Positions 1 to 13,500 of a stretch of DNA of 64,000 nt are shown in pieces (within the stretch, counting starts at the first letter, position 1; every line of letters starts with the position of its first letter). A program made the position numbers and the translations under genes. The notes beneath the pieces are model-generated. The model had not been told where the DNA came from, ran no database searches, and saw only the letters and a list, made by a program, of their open reading frames with translations. The DNA is from Trichoplax sp. H2 (taxonomy: Eukaryota > Placozoa > Uniplacotomia > Trichoplacea), in contig NOWV01000052.1 in the NCBI GenBank assembly GCA_003344405.1, forward strand, positions 372,001-436,000. The letters are read 5' to 3'.

Positions 1-3000
1 TACTGCTTGGTGATAATTGATACATATTATAAGAACGCTGAAGCAAGACCCGTAAATAGTATAAAATATTCGAATCATCTTTATAATGCTAGCATTAGTA
101 ATAGAAGGATTGTATTACTTTTTCAGGGAGAAATTGATAAACTACTATTGCTAATGTTGCCCGGTACTTCATGAAAGTGTGTATGCATCAGGCGTTATGA
201 ATCGGCAGCCCTGTAAAATTAGTGAGAAAATATACTAAAACTCGATGTTGAGACGATAAAAGAGGCAATATGGTTACGATATAGAGTATCAATTGAAATA
301 AGTTCATTGATACTACATTTTTGTAGTAGTAAATCAATACGTTGATTAGCCTTTTGACCATAATTTTGTAGTCAGTTTGATTTAGTTATACTGTATATTA
401 TAAATATCGCAATACGATTAAAACATGCTAATGTGTGAATGTACGGACACGATGGATTAAAGTAGCCGATATGCGATAATGCATGAGAATACGGAGACGT
501 TATATCACACCCAAAATAAATAAAAGCAGTATGATAGCAATGTTACCGAACGCCATTATCGGCGTTGCTATTTACATCGCAATTGTCAAATGGCAATAAT
601 AAGTATTTGAGAACATATAAAATCAAGAAGCCTAAGAACAACCTATTACGAAACCGGTAAGCTTCCAATTAAAAGCTAATTTAATTCTACTTAACAGGAC
701 GAAAAGCAAATTTATCATACAAATGTATCTGCTGTACGTATTTAGACTTGATTGCATGCATACTAGAACGAATGCTTTATTGGGCCAAAAAAAACTTCCC
801 TAATTACCTTTACGAGATGTTTCAATTCCAGCAATTTAGGTACGTTTAAATTTTATCTTACTTCTTAACGATAGTCCAAATGAATAAAAAAATGCCGTAC
901 ATTACTACTTTTATATCATTTGAAACTGTTAGTTCCGAAAAATTTCTTCGAAGAATAGTCGACTTTGATAAATCTCTGTCGTGTCCTTTTTAATAAAAAT
1001 CCAATAGATTTTCCGCCATATTTCAAACATACTTATAGGTGAGGCGTATAGCATGACCACTAACATTAATTCACCAGAGGTATTTATTTGATCCCAAAAG
1101 CTAATACTACATCTTTGAACTGTATCAGTAACCTTGTGAAGAAGGAAATAATTTACTGATTCTTCAAACATCGCAACAATCAATCGCTTCCTTCTTGCTG
1201 CATTAATACTATTGATATTTATTTATGTCAACTCTATTTGATAATATTCTAAAATGGAAGTTGGGTCAAGACAATTGTAGTGATAGGGCTGTAAATTAGC
1301 CACTGGCGGCGACCGATATGCTATAGTTTCTCAGATAAACGGTGAGAAACTGGTCAATACTGGAAATCACTATCAGAAATACGATTTCTCATATTGTTGA
1401 TATTGAACGCAGTTCCTTTATCGATTAGTTATCGTTGTGGCTTATAACCTCTCTATGACGCATTTAAGAAATGCCGAAACGTACTTTTAATATTAAATTT
1501 TTCCTTAAAGAGTTCAACTACAGTATAATAGGATCACACCTTTGCTGATAGATTCGCTAGGCAGTGTGTCGAACCAAATAATGGACCATAGAGGTAAGAA
1601 AAAACTTCTATGTAGTGGATACGTTTTACAAATGCAATAGACAGACAGTACCGGTACAACATTTACAGTACATACTGTAGTAGATTTATTAAAGCATCAC
1701 GTCAATGACGATGGTATGACCATTCTCCTAATAAGTTAATGTAGCTGGTTACGTTTGGTACTTAAACTCATTTTGGTAAACGGATAGAAAAAAAGATGAA
1801 ATCAACGTAACTCCAAAACCGTCAAGATATTTCATGATCATTATTATAACGGATATAATTTCGAAGAATTAATCTTAATTGAATTGATACATCCTTCTAT
1901 CTAGGCCTTCAAGGGATAATGATAATAATCTATTCTTATACTCTAATGATTACTATGATACGGTCGCATACGGGTGTTTTTTTACATCATAAGATTATTA
2001 TGTAAGAAATAGGCTCGCATCTATTATTTTTTACAATCGCTGACTAAATAATCATTTCATAAGTCAACAGTTTTATTTGAAGTCGATTACTAGGTTACGA
2101 AATATATCAATTAATGCTATAGGATTAGTTTCTTAGAATGTGCTTTAATGATTTTACGATGGCCTATATTTGTTACGTAATGGCTCGTTAAAGCATGTAC
2201 AAGCTAATGCCAAGTTAATACTGTAATATATAGAAAAAATGGAGGAATCGGGCAGCAAGTCCGGATTCGTTTTTCCCCTTTTAAATCATTTATGACTGAG
2301 TTTTCCGCTTATCTTTAATCCATTTATTTGTTGATGTAAAGTGAAAGTTGACATACGCTGACCCATTGTAGAGTACATATGTTATACACCATATCTCCAA
2401 CTATTGGACCTATCTTAAGGACGCTAATATAATATTTCCAATTCTATCCTTGCATAGTTAGAGATATGTGAAGGAAGACATTACAAGGGCAGTGCGAACT
2501 TTTAGACATTAAAGATGATCAACAAGATACGTTATTGATGATTAAATAGTACCACTGTAGATGGTAATTTATGTTATTCAATCAATTTAATAAAGGTGCA
2601 CTTTTATTTTTAAATTCCCGCAAGGCTATTGTAAGCAAGTAATATTTATCTATTCTCTACAGTATATCTATCATTGTCTTTCATAATAAAAATGCAAGTG
2701 AAAAATGACTCCTTTGATTCCTCATTTACATACATGGCCTACCTCCACTAAAATTGCTATAGAATGTTTGCAGCAAATGCTATAGTAAAGATGGAGTTCC
2801 AATCTATTTTTTAGACTTTTATGCTATATATGGGAGTACACCTGTCATAAACCGGAACTGATAATCACGTGGTAGAAATACATCAATTTAATTGGGTTAA
2901 TCTAATGAAGGATTTCACGACCGTTAACAGAATAGGGTTTCTTGGCCTTCTTCCCCATATAAGTACGATATCATTTACAATATTGTCCATGATCAGGATA

Positions 3001-4348
3001 ATAATACATCTACAACATTTGAATAAAGGCCTTGGTCGCCAATCGTGTTTTTCCAAGCTAGTCCGTTTACTGCTACCGGTACAATCTTGAAGGAAACGGA
3101 AAATGTGTTAAGACACTGTTACTATTGATGTAGGAAAATTATCGCGATCAAGGCTTCATATCCTCAAAAGTTAAAGGTATTCAAGTGGATTCCTAGATAT
3201 TTTTAATCAATTTCTTCTCTGTTTTTGAAATAGAGTAGAAATAGCTTACAATGTGGATTTGATGTGTATGCTAGACGATTCTGAGTAGCCAGCCGTTTTA
3301 TTGAAATCATATGGTATAGTAACGACAATAAATACAAATAGTACTAGAATCCTTTGTCATAAAAATTTTTAATTTTCTTCTGTTTTACTCAATTAAGCAT
3401 CTACAATTGCTTCTTCTTGTGTGTATACATTTTTATACCTTATCGGCCTCTTTGAAACATACACTTTGTTACTAATATAATTTTACAAAATCAGTACTCA
3501 ACATTTGTAAAAAAAACAATAAAATCTTAATGTGATTTCTACTACTTTTCAAGGAAACTAATTCTTCTATACAATATCATTTTACTACTTTCAGTTTTTA
3601 GATTGTAGATTTTGTTATTAACTATCCACTTTATCCAGTGCCATGTCTAGTCTATATACTGTAGATAGTGCTGTATATCGTCGAGCGTGAAAGTCTTTCA
3701 AGTTGTTATTTATTATGTGTAGAACAGTACGATATATAAATCTAAGCAACCAGTAAAATTAATTTTATCCTTGAGGCAGTTACGTCAACTTTAGGTCTAG
3801 ATCTTTAAAGCACCTTTTGTATGGTATGTGTATTGTATACAGCTGACTATTAGCTATAAAGTTATATTTATAATAAGTGAAACTATTAGACAGTGTGTAT
3901 CTTACCAACAATCGAAAATTGTTAAAACTTATCCTTAAGGCGGTATCTAGTACGGTTTCTAACCTCAAAATTATCAAGAATAGCGTTGTATGAAAATTAT
4001 TATGTCCACTAACTAGAAGTAGAAGAACATTAATAAATTTATACAGTACAGGGCGATTCTTCACTTTGTTAATTTAAGGACTAAATTTATTTCTATTAAT
4101 GAATTTTAGCTATAGGCATGGCTTGGATGTAATTTCTTTCACCTCTTACGACTAGCAATATCATCACCGATTTGATTTTAATTTATACGATTGACGCTAG
4201 TCAACATTTTTAGCGAATATCTTAAGTGCTATTAATTATCACTATCCTTACATAACGCTCCATTTTTACTGGTTATTGGCTGATTTTGGTTCTAAAAGTG
4301 CATTCTGTTATACAAGAGTGTGCCGTAAGAAATTTCAATTATTCAATT
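1..4348. other. gene-poor AT-rich region
   Basis: No exon with recognisable protein similarity was found on either strand. The longest open frames (minus strand near 929-1183 and 3780-4064, plus strand near 2869-3090) are under 95 codons, have no recognisable motif and lack convincing splice context. No tRNA-like or repeat structure stood out. Confidence 0.5.
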
Positions 4349-4445
4349 ATGGCCAATAGGTATCTGCTTACTATATCATTACTTATATACCTTGCGACAC
4401 AAGACGCAACCGAAGCTACAATTTATGTCAAAGCTAGCCAAATAG
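4349..4445 (+). CDS. candidate first exon with signal peptide (possibly of the IA-2-like gene)
   Basis: An ATG at 4349 opens a frame starting MANRYLLTISLLIYLATQ. It has a short polar start and a hydrophobic core typical of a signal peptide, then about 15 polar residues, and it ends at a donor-like G|GTCAGT at 4445/4446 in phase 1. The next confident exon of the IA-2-like gene, at 10560, begins in the complementary phase. Direct joining gives a continuous 716-residue type I receptor. Against this, the implied intron is 6.1 kb, far longer than any other in the gene, and vertebrate IA-2 has more cysteines in this stretch, so an extra exon may lie between. The exon could also be spurious. Confidence 0.3.
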
Positions 4446-7400
4446 GTCAGTTGAATTTGAAAATTGTATACTAAATCCATTATTCAAGATATGTAAGCTT
4501 TTTTTTCAATTTCCATATCAAAGCTTCATCTTGATTAATGCTATATTACATACCAATTTGGTTACTATCAGTAAATTTTTCTCTATAATTATAATCGATA
4601 TCGAACGGCCTAAGTGGCATACAAAATAATTGATAGTTGACTTGCTCAGCTGTATTTAGTTCTTAATATTGGTACATAAAACATAATATTATTGATCGAC
4701 TGACGGCAAAAACTTAATTATTGCCGACAAGTTACGAATAACGTATCGTGAATTTCACGTTAGATATCGAATGCCATTTCAAATCATATTAATTATATGG
4801 TTATTACCTCTTGAGATAAATAAGAAACCGATTCTTTACAATCAATAGGCTATATACCGTGATCTGTGACAAATGCATGGCTTTTGATATAATCATGCTA
4901 CAGCTGCTTCATTTAGCTACTCACTTTTATCGTTCAATTAATTAGAAGTTGTTTTTGATCAATTTGACCCCTGTGCGTAGCTGACTAATAAGAGTAAATC
5001 CATTGAGAACGAGACAGAAATCACTGCCTTAATATCTATATCATTTTTATAACTTAGGATGTCGTTATTATCAATCAATATGTCAACGAAATGAATATTG
5101 CAGTTCTGGTAAGTGCTATAGAAACTATACTTCTAGTGAAAACTAACCGTAATGATAGAATTAACATGGTTGAAGTATACAGTATACATATATTTCTAGG
5201 TATAAGAACGATGACAGTAACGCATCTCTTAGTCTTAAAATTTTCGCTGTCTATACTGATTTTATTTCAATTCTATGAAATTCGGTTACACTTAACACTA
5301 GAACAGAATTTTAATTTTTCTCCCAAAACCTACGGATGACACAAAAATGTTTTAAGTCATCGATTAGAGTTCCAAACTATTTGACTGCCATACAGTGCAT
5401 TTACCCGTATCATAAACTTACGTTTTACAGTCGATCAAAACTATAGTCTGGGTGTAGAATGTAGTACTGTACAGTATGAGAAGTTCAGAGTTATTTAACG
5501 TCGATAAAGTTAATATTTTGAGAATCAGTAATATAATCCCTGAAAATTGGTGGAAAGAAATGCACGGAGTTAACTTTAATGATTCGAATCATAACTGCTT
5601 AAGAGTAACGCAGTTACTATGATGTACTCGTACGGTTAGAAAATGTGAAACTATATCATTTTCTAATCAGTTAGAGGAATTTAAGTATTTCTTAGTCCAA
5701 AACGGAATACATCCATACTATCCACTTTAGCTTGAGAATACCTTTACGAAAATCATCTTTGAAGGAGAGTTTTCTACACTCTGATTATAATTATCAGGTA
5801 GATAGCGTGGTAACTATGATGAATTATTAGCCAAACATGATATATCAATACCAGCACCATTCTTATATAAATTTTTGATACGCGTATAGTAATAAATTAA
5901 TGACTTTACTGTATGCATTCAAGCTATCTATCATCGATGTAGTACACTGGCTTCAACATATATATCACGGTAAAAGCTTAAAATTGGCGAATATGCAACT
6001 CTATTACCCAAGGATCATTCATGAAATATTTATTCTCCCTAAATGTCATACATGATCTCATTTTTATATTACGCGAACCTTAACTATGCTCTAGATGAGG
6101 TATTTCCTTTTCTTCGACCAACACGAAGTTCTATTTAAGGATTATTCTAGGCAACAATATCATACGGCTTTACTTAGCTACGTATGCAATTTATAGTTCA
6201 TAACTGTATAAGTGGAAATCTCGGATTTGAAATTGAATATCATTTTATACTATCGAAGCTCCGTTAATATGGGTATAGTACTATGAACAGCATTAAAGCT
6301 TATTTTCCCCGATACTACAGCAAAAAAAAAAAATTAACTAATTAATAAACGGCTGTATTAGTGAAAGAATTCTTCGTAATCTCCTACTTATTCTGTATCC
6401 TAATAATATGAAATGCCCAAGTAGGAATCCTGAGCTAGTATTAATGAATAGCAGAAATTTAAGATCATTACAAATATAATTTATAACTTACTACAGGAAG
6501 AGATCTGTTCTTGGTGCATTAGCTATTATTATAAGTGCCGGTGCAATATAGGATTACGTCTTATCCTTTCTACAACATATTTCGTCTTGCTGCAATTAAG
6601 TTCAATTGAAGTTATATTCGTAGCAGATTTGAAAGACAAACCGTAAATACTAAAAGCCCATCTACAGCACAATCATCACTGTATTCGGTCCTGATATAGA
6701 TAATAGTTATGATCGAAAACACACCATCTTAATTGATCTTGAAAAACTTTGTGTATATTTTCTCGTTCATACAACCTGCAATATTACTATAACTATTTAA
6801 TCCAGCTGCGACAAAGTAGTGACAATATACGGCTTTCTTTACACCTAACGTTCAAATCCATCATCGGTTATTTATCATTCAGTCATGTACTCTTAATGCC
6901 TTCAACACCAAAGAGGAACTAAGTGATCATTTGTTTTTACTGGTAAAATTTCAATAAACAACCTTTCTATGTGATTGAAATTGCAATTAGTTTGCAACAT
7001 AAATTTAAATTATCAGTGGAAAAATCCCTCCATAGCTCAATGTTGTAATACAACGACTTTCTTCTATTTCTTTTATAGAGGGTAGAAGTTATAAATTTTC
7101 TAATGAGAGTTTTTCACGTTATATAGCACTACCAAATTATTTAGCATTTCACTCGACATTGGCTAATCAATTAGCTTATGCGAGTAGTATCTGTCGCGTG
7201 GTATCTCTTATTCTTATCTGTAAAATGTATCTTTTATGTTATTATACCCTAATTTGAAAATCGCATTAAGTACCATGAAGTTCAAATCTTCATTACGACT
7301 TATTCCACTGTCACTTAAATTGAGTTGGAATTTCTTCATAGCGAAAATAAAACTGGAGAGCAACAACTCTTCATTTCTATCCGCTAATAAGTAGATATAT

Positions 7401-10400
7401 AGATACTCTACATTTGTGTCTTCTGCATAGAAGTCTAGAAATAAATCATGTTAGTAATATATTGTACTGTCGATTGGAATTACGCCTTTTAATAGAAGCT
7501 ATGATTAAATTGCAGCTGGAGACATTAATTTCAATGAAGATTTAGTGCCAAGATGTAAGTTATATCGGTTTACATTGAAAATAAGTTAGTAGTTACTAGT
7601 ACTCGTATTTCATTAAATACTTGGGGAGGTAAAAAGTCTATTGAACTGACGGTTTGGAAGAAAAGGAGAACAATACAGGTTTAGTTACTTTGCATTACCA
7701 GAGTAAGATTAAATAGATGCCCAATTAAAGTTATTTTTCTAAACGCAGATATAAATCATATACGAGTCATTATTTGGATTATGTCTTATCCTAGATTAAA
7801 TACAAGGCCGTCCTAATTATAGTTGACAGGCATTAGCTTGATTTGACCTTTATGAAATTTTGACATATATTTTCCCAGTCACATTGGAAGTACTATAGAT
7901 ACACGTCGGATTTAGAGTCTGTGGAGTCTTTTGGATACGAAATTAAACAAGTTTTGCAATAACTTTATCCTATCCAATTTGATTACTCTTCTGCTTATCC
8001 AGTTTTGACATTTTTCTAATTTTAGCTTATCATGATTTAATAGAGTGCTGTCAATAACTATCTACGGTAGAGAATAAAACACCATTTTTTTAATCATATA
8101 CTCTTTAATGTTATAAAAATTACTGTAATATTAAAACTAAAATAAGTATCCGTTATATAATGTACAGATATATACCATTGGTTGTACCTTCTATTACACT
8201 CGAAATGTATCCACACGAATAAGTGTCTATCTATAGTTAATTTTTGCTTCACGTTATACGGCGATCATGACAATTTTGTCGTGAAAAAAATTGGTACTTA
8301 TATCTGAGAATAGCATTGAAATAGAAATAGGCAAAGCAACGGTACGAAATTCAGCTAACAGTCTCTCATCTGTTTTCACACAGATGGTAAGGTAAACAAA
8401 TTCTGTCGATTAAGCAACTCTATCACGCTGAATGTTGTAGTACATATTTAAAATACAATGATGATGATGAGGTCAATTCTTTTCTTTCAACATTTGTAAT
8501 AAATAACGTAATATCCTAAGACATAATTGATACGGAATATCAAATAGCGAAAAGAGAACTTTGACCGAAAGGGAATATTTATTATTGATCAACTTGATCG
8601 TAAATGATTTATAAGACTAATTTATTTTTAGAATCTGCAAGCAATTAAATAATTTTAACTCGATACGATTCTTATAACTATCCCGGATATTATTGCCATT
8701 TGACTGCTACCGATTGCTAAATTATTAATAACGATAGACCGCTGTATATTATAGAGTAAGAGTTTCATACTGTAATTGATGATATGGAAATAGAGTCCTG
8801 TCTTTTAAGCCATCATTTCATTCTGTACACATACAATAATTAAAATATGATTATAATTAATTCAACTTTAAGGGAAAAGGAGTATTTCCAACATTATAGG
8901 ATGATGATAAACATCAAGAGTTTTTATTTAAATTTATTGTAAGTTTTTTTTATGTTTTAATTTCCATACCTCAAGGTCGATTGCTACGGTCTGATTCTTA
9001 CTATGCATGTGTAGCGTTTAGCCTTTTTGATGTTATGATAAAAATTTCCACAAAGTTTAAATAGTAACCGTTAGTAGACCAATTTTTGATTCTAATGGTC
9101 TTGTCAACTGGACTATTCAATCGTGATAACTATCTATCACTACGTTACCCACATGGATCCTCCCCTTTTCAATCTGCCTTGATTTAATAGATATTACCAG
9201 AAAAATTGTTCTAATTAGAAACGTCAGAATCTAGCTAAGAATATATGATATATATATACGCATATGTATTGAATAGAAATTGGATAACAATCATTTTCTA
9301 TTGGTTGTTAATGACAGCAAAGGAAAGAAAGCCTTTTACCTTCAAACATAAATGCTATCAATAACATGGCGAGTGTATCGATTTAGTATTACCGCTTGGT
9401 AGGATGGAAAATATTGTATTAATTTTATTTTTAAGCTGCTAGCCAATACGTTGGAATGGCAGTTTATTAAATGAATTATCATTTTGCAATATTTTTTCCT
9501 GGTAAGGGAATCATCACTTCGGCTACGTACCCACCCCCTCCCCTCTATTCCAGGTATACGCGTACAGTGTTATCGCTGATTTTCTATTTTAAAAGCATCA
9601 ACAGGATACAAGATCATAATTAATCAATACGCATAAGTAGGCATTGTCGTTATTGAAAATCCTTTATATTGCTCATCTTTGACGTCAAGTATGAAAGGAG
9701 AAGAAAATTATGTTGACAAAGTGACAACATAATCTATTTGTAAAATTATAATTAGAGTCCAGTTTTGTTTAGAACGATCCTATCCATTTCTCTTTACTAT
9801 AGAGACCATTTAGCGACGTAGTATTTATTTAAATCAATAATTATAATCAATCAAACATACAATGAGAATTTTGGGCAACCAAATTATGAGCATAGAAGTT
9901 GATGAATTTAAAATATTCCATTTCATCGGGTGTTAATACTACACAATCTCGGGCATACCTTGTCATTGTTATATTAAGAATATGTGTATTTGATATTGTA
10001 GAAAGGGGATAAAGCAAAGTAACCGGGATAGTTTTGTCTCGATTTAAGGTTTCACTATTCAAGTACTTAGGAGAAGACACTATAAGCTAGTATTTAATAT
10101 GGCGTCCAAATAAATATTCAATAAAATAGTCGGAGTCAACCCTGAAGATCTATTCCATTGGCAGTTTAAGAATTGATTGATGCTTTAAGGATCGATTTGA
10201 TTTGAACTATGATGTCTACTTTAAAGGGTCTACTACTGGCTATTTTCTATGCTACCATCGTGCACAATTTAGGTCAGGTTGTATATATATATCCTTCAAT
10301 GCAGTCAGTGGTAAAGACGTAAAGTACCATCACACGATAGTCAGGCTATATCGAATTCTTCCAACTCTTATGATTCTTTGCTATTTGGCAAGACTGTTAC

Positions 10401-10559
10401 TATGAATAAAATAATTTGTTTTGAATGTTGATTTCATTCTCAGTCCTATGAAACCTTCTTACTTGTAAAATATTCGACGCTTCAAGACGAATTTTATCAT
10501 TGATTTGATTGTAATTTTGGATTTTTTTTTTTTTCCATCTTTTATTTGTGTATGTCAAG
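4446..10559. other. gene-poor AT-rich stretch (possible first intron of the IA-2-like gene)
   Basis: No supported exon was found. A short pyrimidine-rich run (CCACCCCCTCCCCTC type) sits near 9530-9545, and a TA-dinucleotide run near 9243-9258. An isolated TACTGTACAGTA palindrome occurs near 5465-5478. Otherwise the sequence is plain AT-rich DNA. Confidence 0.5.
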
Positions 10560-13500
10560 TGGATCCTCGTGGTGTTTGTCTACCAGTTAATGCTGCAAGG
10601 AGAAGTTATGGTAGGTTCAACTATAGTATTGTCGTATTTCATAGCTGTCCTATTACTGTAAAAGCTTTTGGCATGTTTCTATCCCCTTCCTGTCGCCATA
10701 TTGTTGGAGTCAATATGTGAATGGGAGATAGGCATATAATACTGTTGTCATTGATATTGCCTTGTGGCATAAAGTGTGGAGAAAAACGTGCTCCATTTCA
10801 AGTTACTATTTTTCTGAATATTATTATTGATGTATAAAGTAATTCATTGCTTGCTATTGAAATTTCTATCTATAATTGATTCCATTGAAGTGGAAGAATT
10901 AATTAGACCCGAGATGAATAACCGTGGTAGTTATGAAGTGTACTTCAGAAATCCAGAATTATATGATTCACAATTAGCTATACGTACATCTTACCAGGAT
11001 TTGCTTTGGAAATGGTACTTAGCTCAACGTCTTAAGCAGCAAGGCTGGCAAGAATATGAGAATATCAATTACCAGGGAGACACTATTAACCCAATGGATG
11101 GTCAAGATAGCAATCATAAACAATCATCACACTATTTATCCCAAAAGCCAAATTACAATTACGAATTTATACCTGAAACTGTCGATTCATCCAATCATCC
11201 AGATGATATGGATAACGATGAGAATAACAATTCTAAAATGCCATCTCCTGCTAACACCGATCAAGAGAATCAACCAGGATATGGGCAACCAACCGACCAT
11301 CCAACTTCTAATCCTACCTCGGCAGCCATACAAACTCAAACACCATCCACTCGGTCTTCTCCGACAGCCACTTCCAGCGTCACCATGGTTCCCAAATCAT
11401 CATCAGCCAGTCATCCATTTCATTCAGGTAACGACAGATGACCTGACATTGACGCCTGACCTGTTCTCGTCATCACGATAGCGTTTGTAGTGTGATGATA
11501 TTTTAATGTTGACACGTAGCAGACAAACACGTCATCCAGCTTCAAGTCAATGACGAGTGGATCAGCTTGGATGTTGGAAGTGATCCTGCTGCCACTCAGT
11601 CTCGTTTTCTATCTCCATAAAGTCATTCCCTTCATTCAATGGAGTAGAAATAACACACGTATTAAACATGATGAACAGTAGGCAGTTATTCAATGGATGC
11701 TGTCGTATGCCATAGTACAAATAATTCAAAAATCAGCGTCCAAATTATTCAGTCAATTGACTTTTGGGCAATTTTGGTGGGAAAAGTGCTACCGCAGTTC
11801 TTATCACTGTTATCAGTAATTTGTGTTGTTTTCCATGGTTTGACACCAACTTGAGAGACTTCATACGATTAGGTATTGTACTGGTACTGTGTTGTACTGG
11901 TATGGTATTGTACTGGTACTGTGTTGTACTGTTACTGTATTGTACGGTACCGTATCGTACTGGTACTGTATCGTACTAGTACTCCGGTAAATTACCAATC
12001 ACTTCGTCTTGCTCCTTCTCATCATTCCCTTTGAAATTTTATGTAGTAGCAAGGTAGAATCCATTAATTATAGCATGCGATGGTGTTCTATTACTGCAGA
12101 TAGAAAGGGTTGAACACAAGTTTTTTGGTTTTCATTTAGCTCCAATTCGATCAGCTTAGGACATTCATGGTCAACGGTAGTCGGATCATGAACTCATCAC
12201 TTTCATTATGGTATACTATCCTGTAGTAAATGCACGGTGAAAAATTTCTTTGAGCCGTGATTGAAAGCTCGATGGAAACAACCACGACGATACTACATAG
12301 ACACTGTACTGTAAATTAGCCTGCAATGGTCGGAAAATTTTTGAAATATTTCCATATCATACTATTAGGATACAGTATTATCATGATATTACCCATACCA
12401 CTCATCTAGAATGGCTAATATAAACTGGTTTCATTGAAAAATCATTTTAGGCATATGTACCGGTAGCCACTGGAATGTCTCTAAAAATAATGTACAGTAT
12501 TTCAAAAACGGGCCGATAGTCGGCACAGCTTGAATCGACAGAAACGTAAAGAATGTTCGCTATACAATATGCGTTGATTCGATTCCAGTAGTCATCGTGA
12601 TCTCATGTAGTCCGCTTTAAATGCGTCTTATCATCATCAATTTCAATTAGGATAACTTATTGAACTTACAACACGTTAATTGCAGAGCTTGATGCAACAC
12701 TCGACTTAATTTTGAATTATAAGGCAGTAGAATGAAACTTGAGTCCTATCATTTACGTGAGCGACAATCAAACCTCACTCATGGCAAATGCCAATAATAA
12801 TCAATTAAGGTAGGTTAAAGTGTAAAAGTCAGCAATAGTTTTTGAGCACATGGATCAACGCCAATGGGGATAGGTGTTCAGTTCTAGTCGAAGCGAGCAC
12901 AATAAGTAAAGGATCATCACTCTATAACTCTATAAACAATTTTCAATTTTATTTCGTAAAAAATACTCTTATTTTACAATGCCAATATCAAGGTTGATCG
13001 GATTGATCATGGAGTATATTGGCGATAGAAAACACCATTTCCAATTTTACTACAAATGGAATAATGAGCAGATGTTATCGGTTGGTCAGCAGTAGAGCGA
13101 GAGCATTTTAAAATACTGCAAGGAATATAGCAAGTAGACGCATTACATAGAATAATCATTCCATGCTGTTGCTTAGTCAAAAGTAGAACGAGAGGAATTC
13201 AAATATACAAGGAATGCAAGTAGACACATAGGAAAGGTGCTAACATGAACTAGGACAGTTACATCATTAAAACTCATCCTGAACGGCAAGTAGTTGTCAA
13301 AAGAATTGACCATTCTACTATACTCTATTCTCCAATAAATGAACGATAATAATCTTGAATCTTTAAATAGACAGTTGCTTACAAGGGCTTCAATGAAATG
13401 ACAGAATCCAGTCAACTTAAACAACTTCATATACATACTACAGCACATAAATCATATTAATTTCCAATTCTGATTGCATAATATAGTAGTACACTAAGCG

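Noticed and set aside
929-1183. 84-codon minus-strand frame with a hydrophobic middle
   Set aside because: No motif, no splice partner and a non-ATG start at its edge. In AT-rich DNA of this size such frames are expected by chance.
3780-4064. 94-codon minus-strand frame
   Set aside because: Leu/Phe/Asn-rich composition follows AT-rich DNA; no recognisable domain or splice context.
9847-10080. 77-codon minus-strand frame upstream of the IA-2-like gene
   Set aside because: No recognisable similarity or conserved exon borders.
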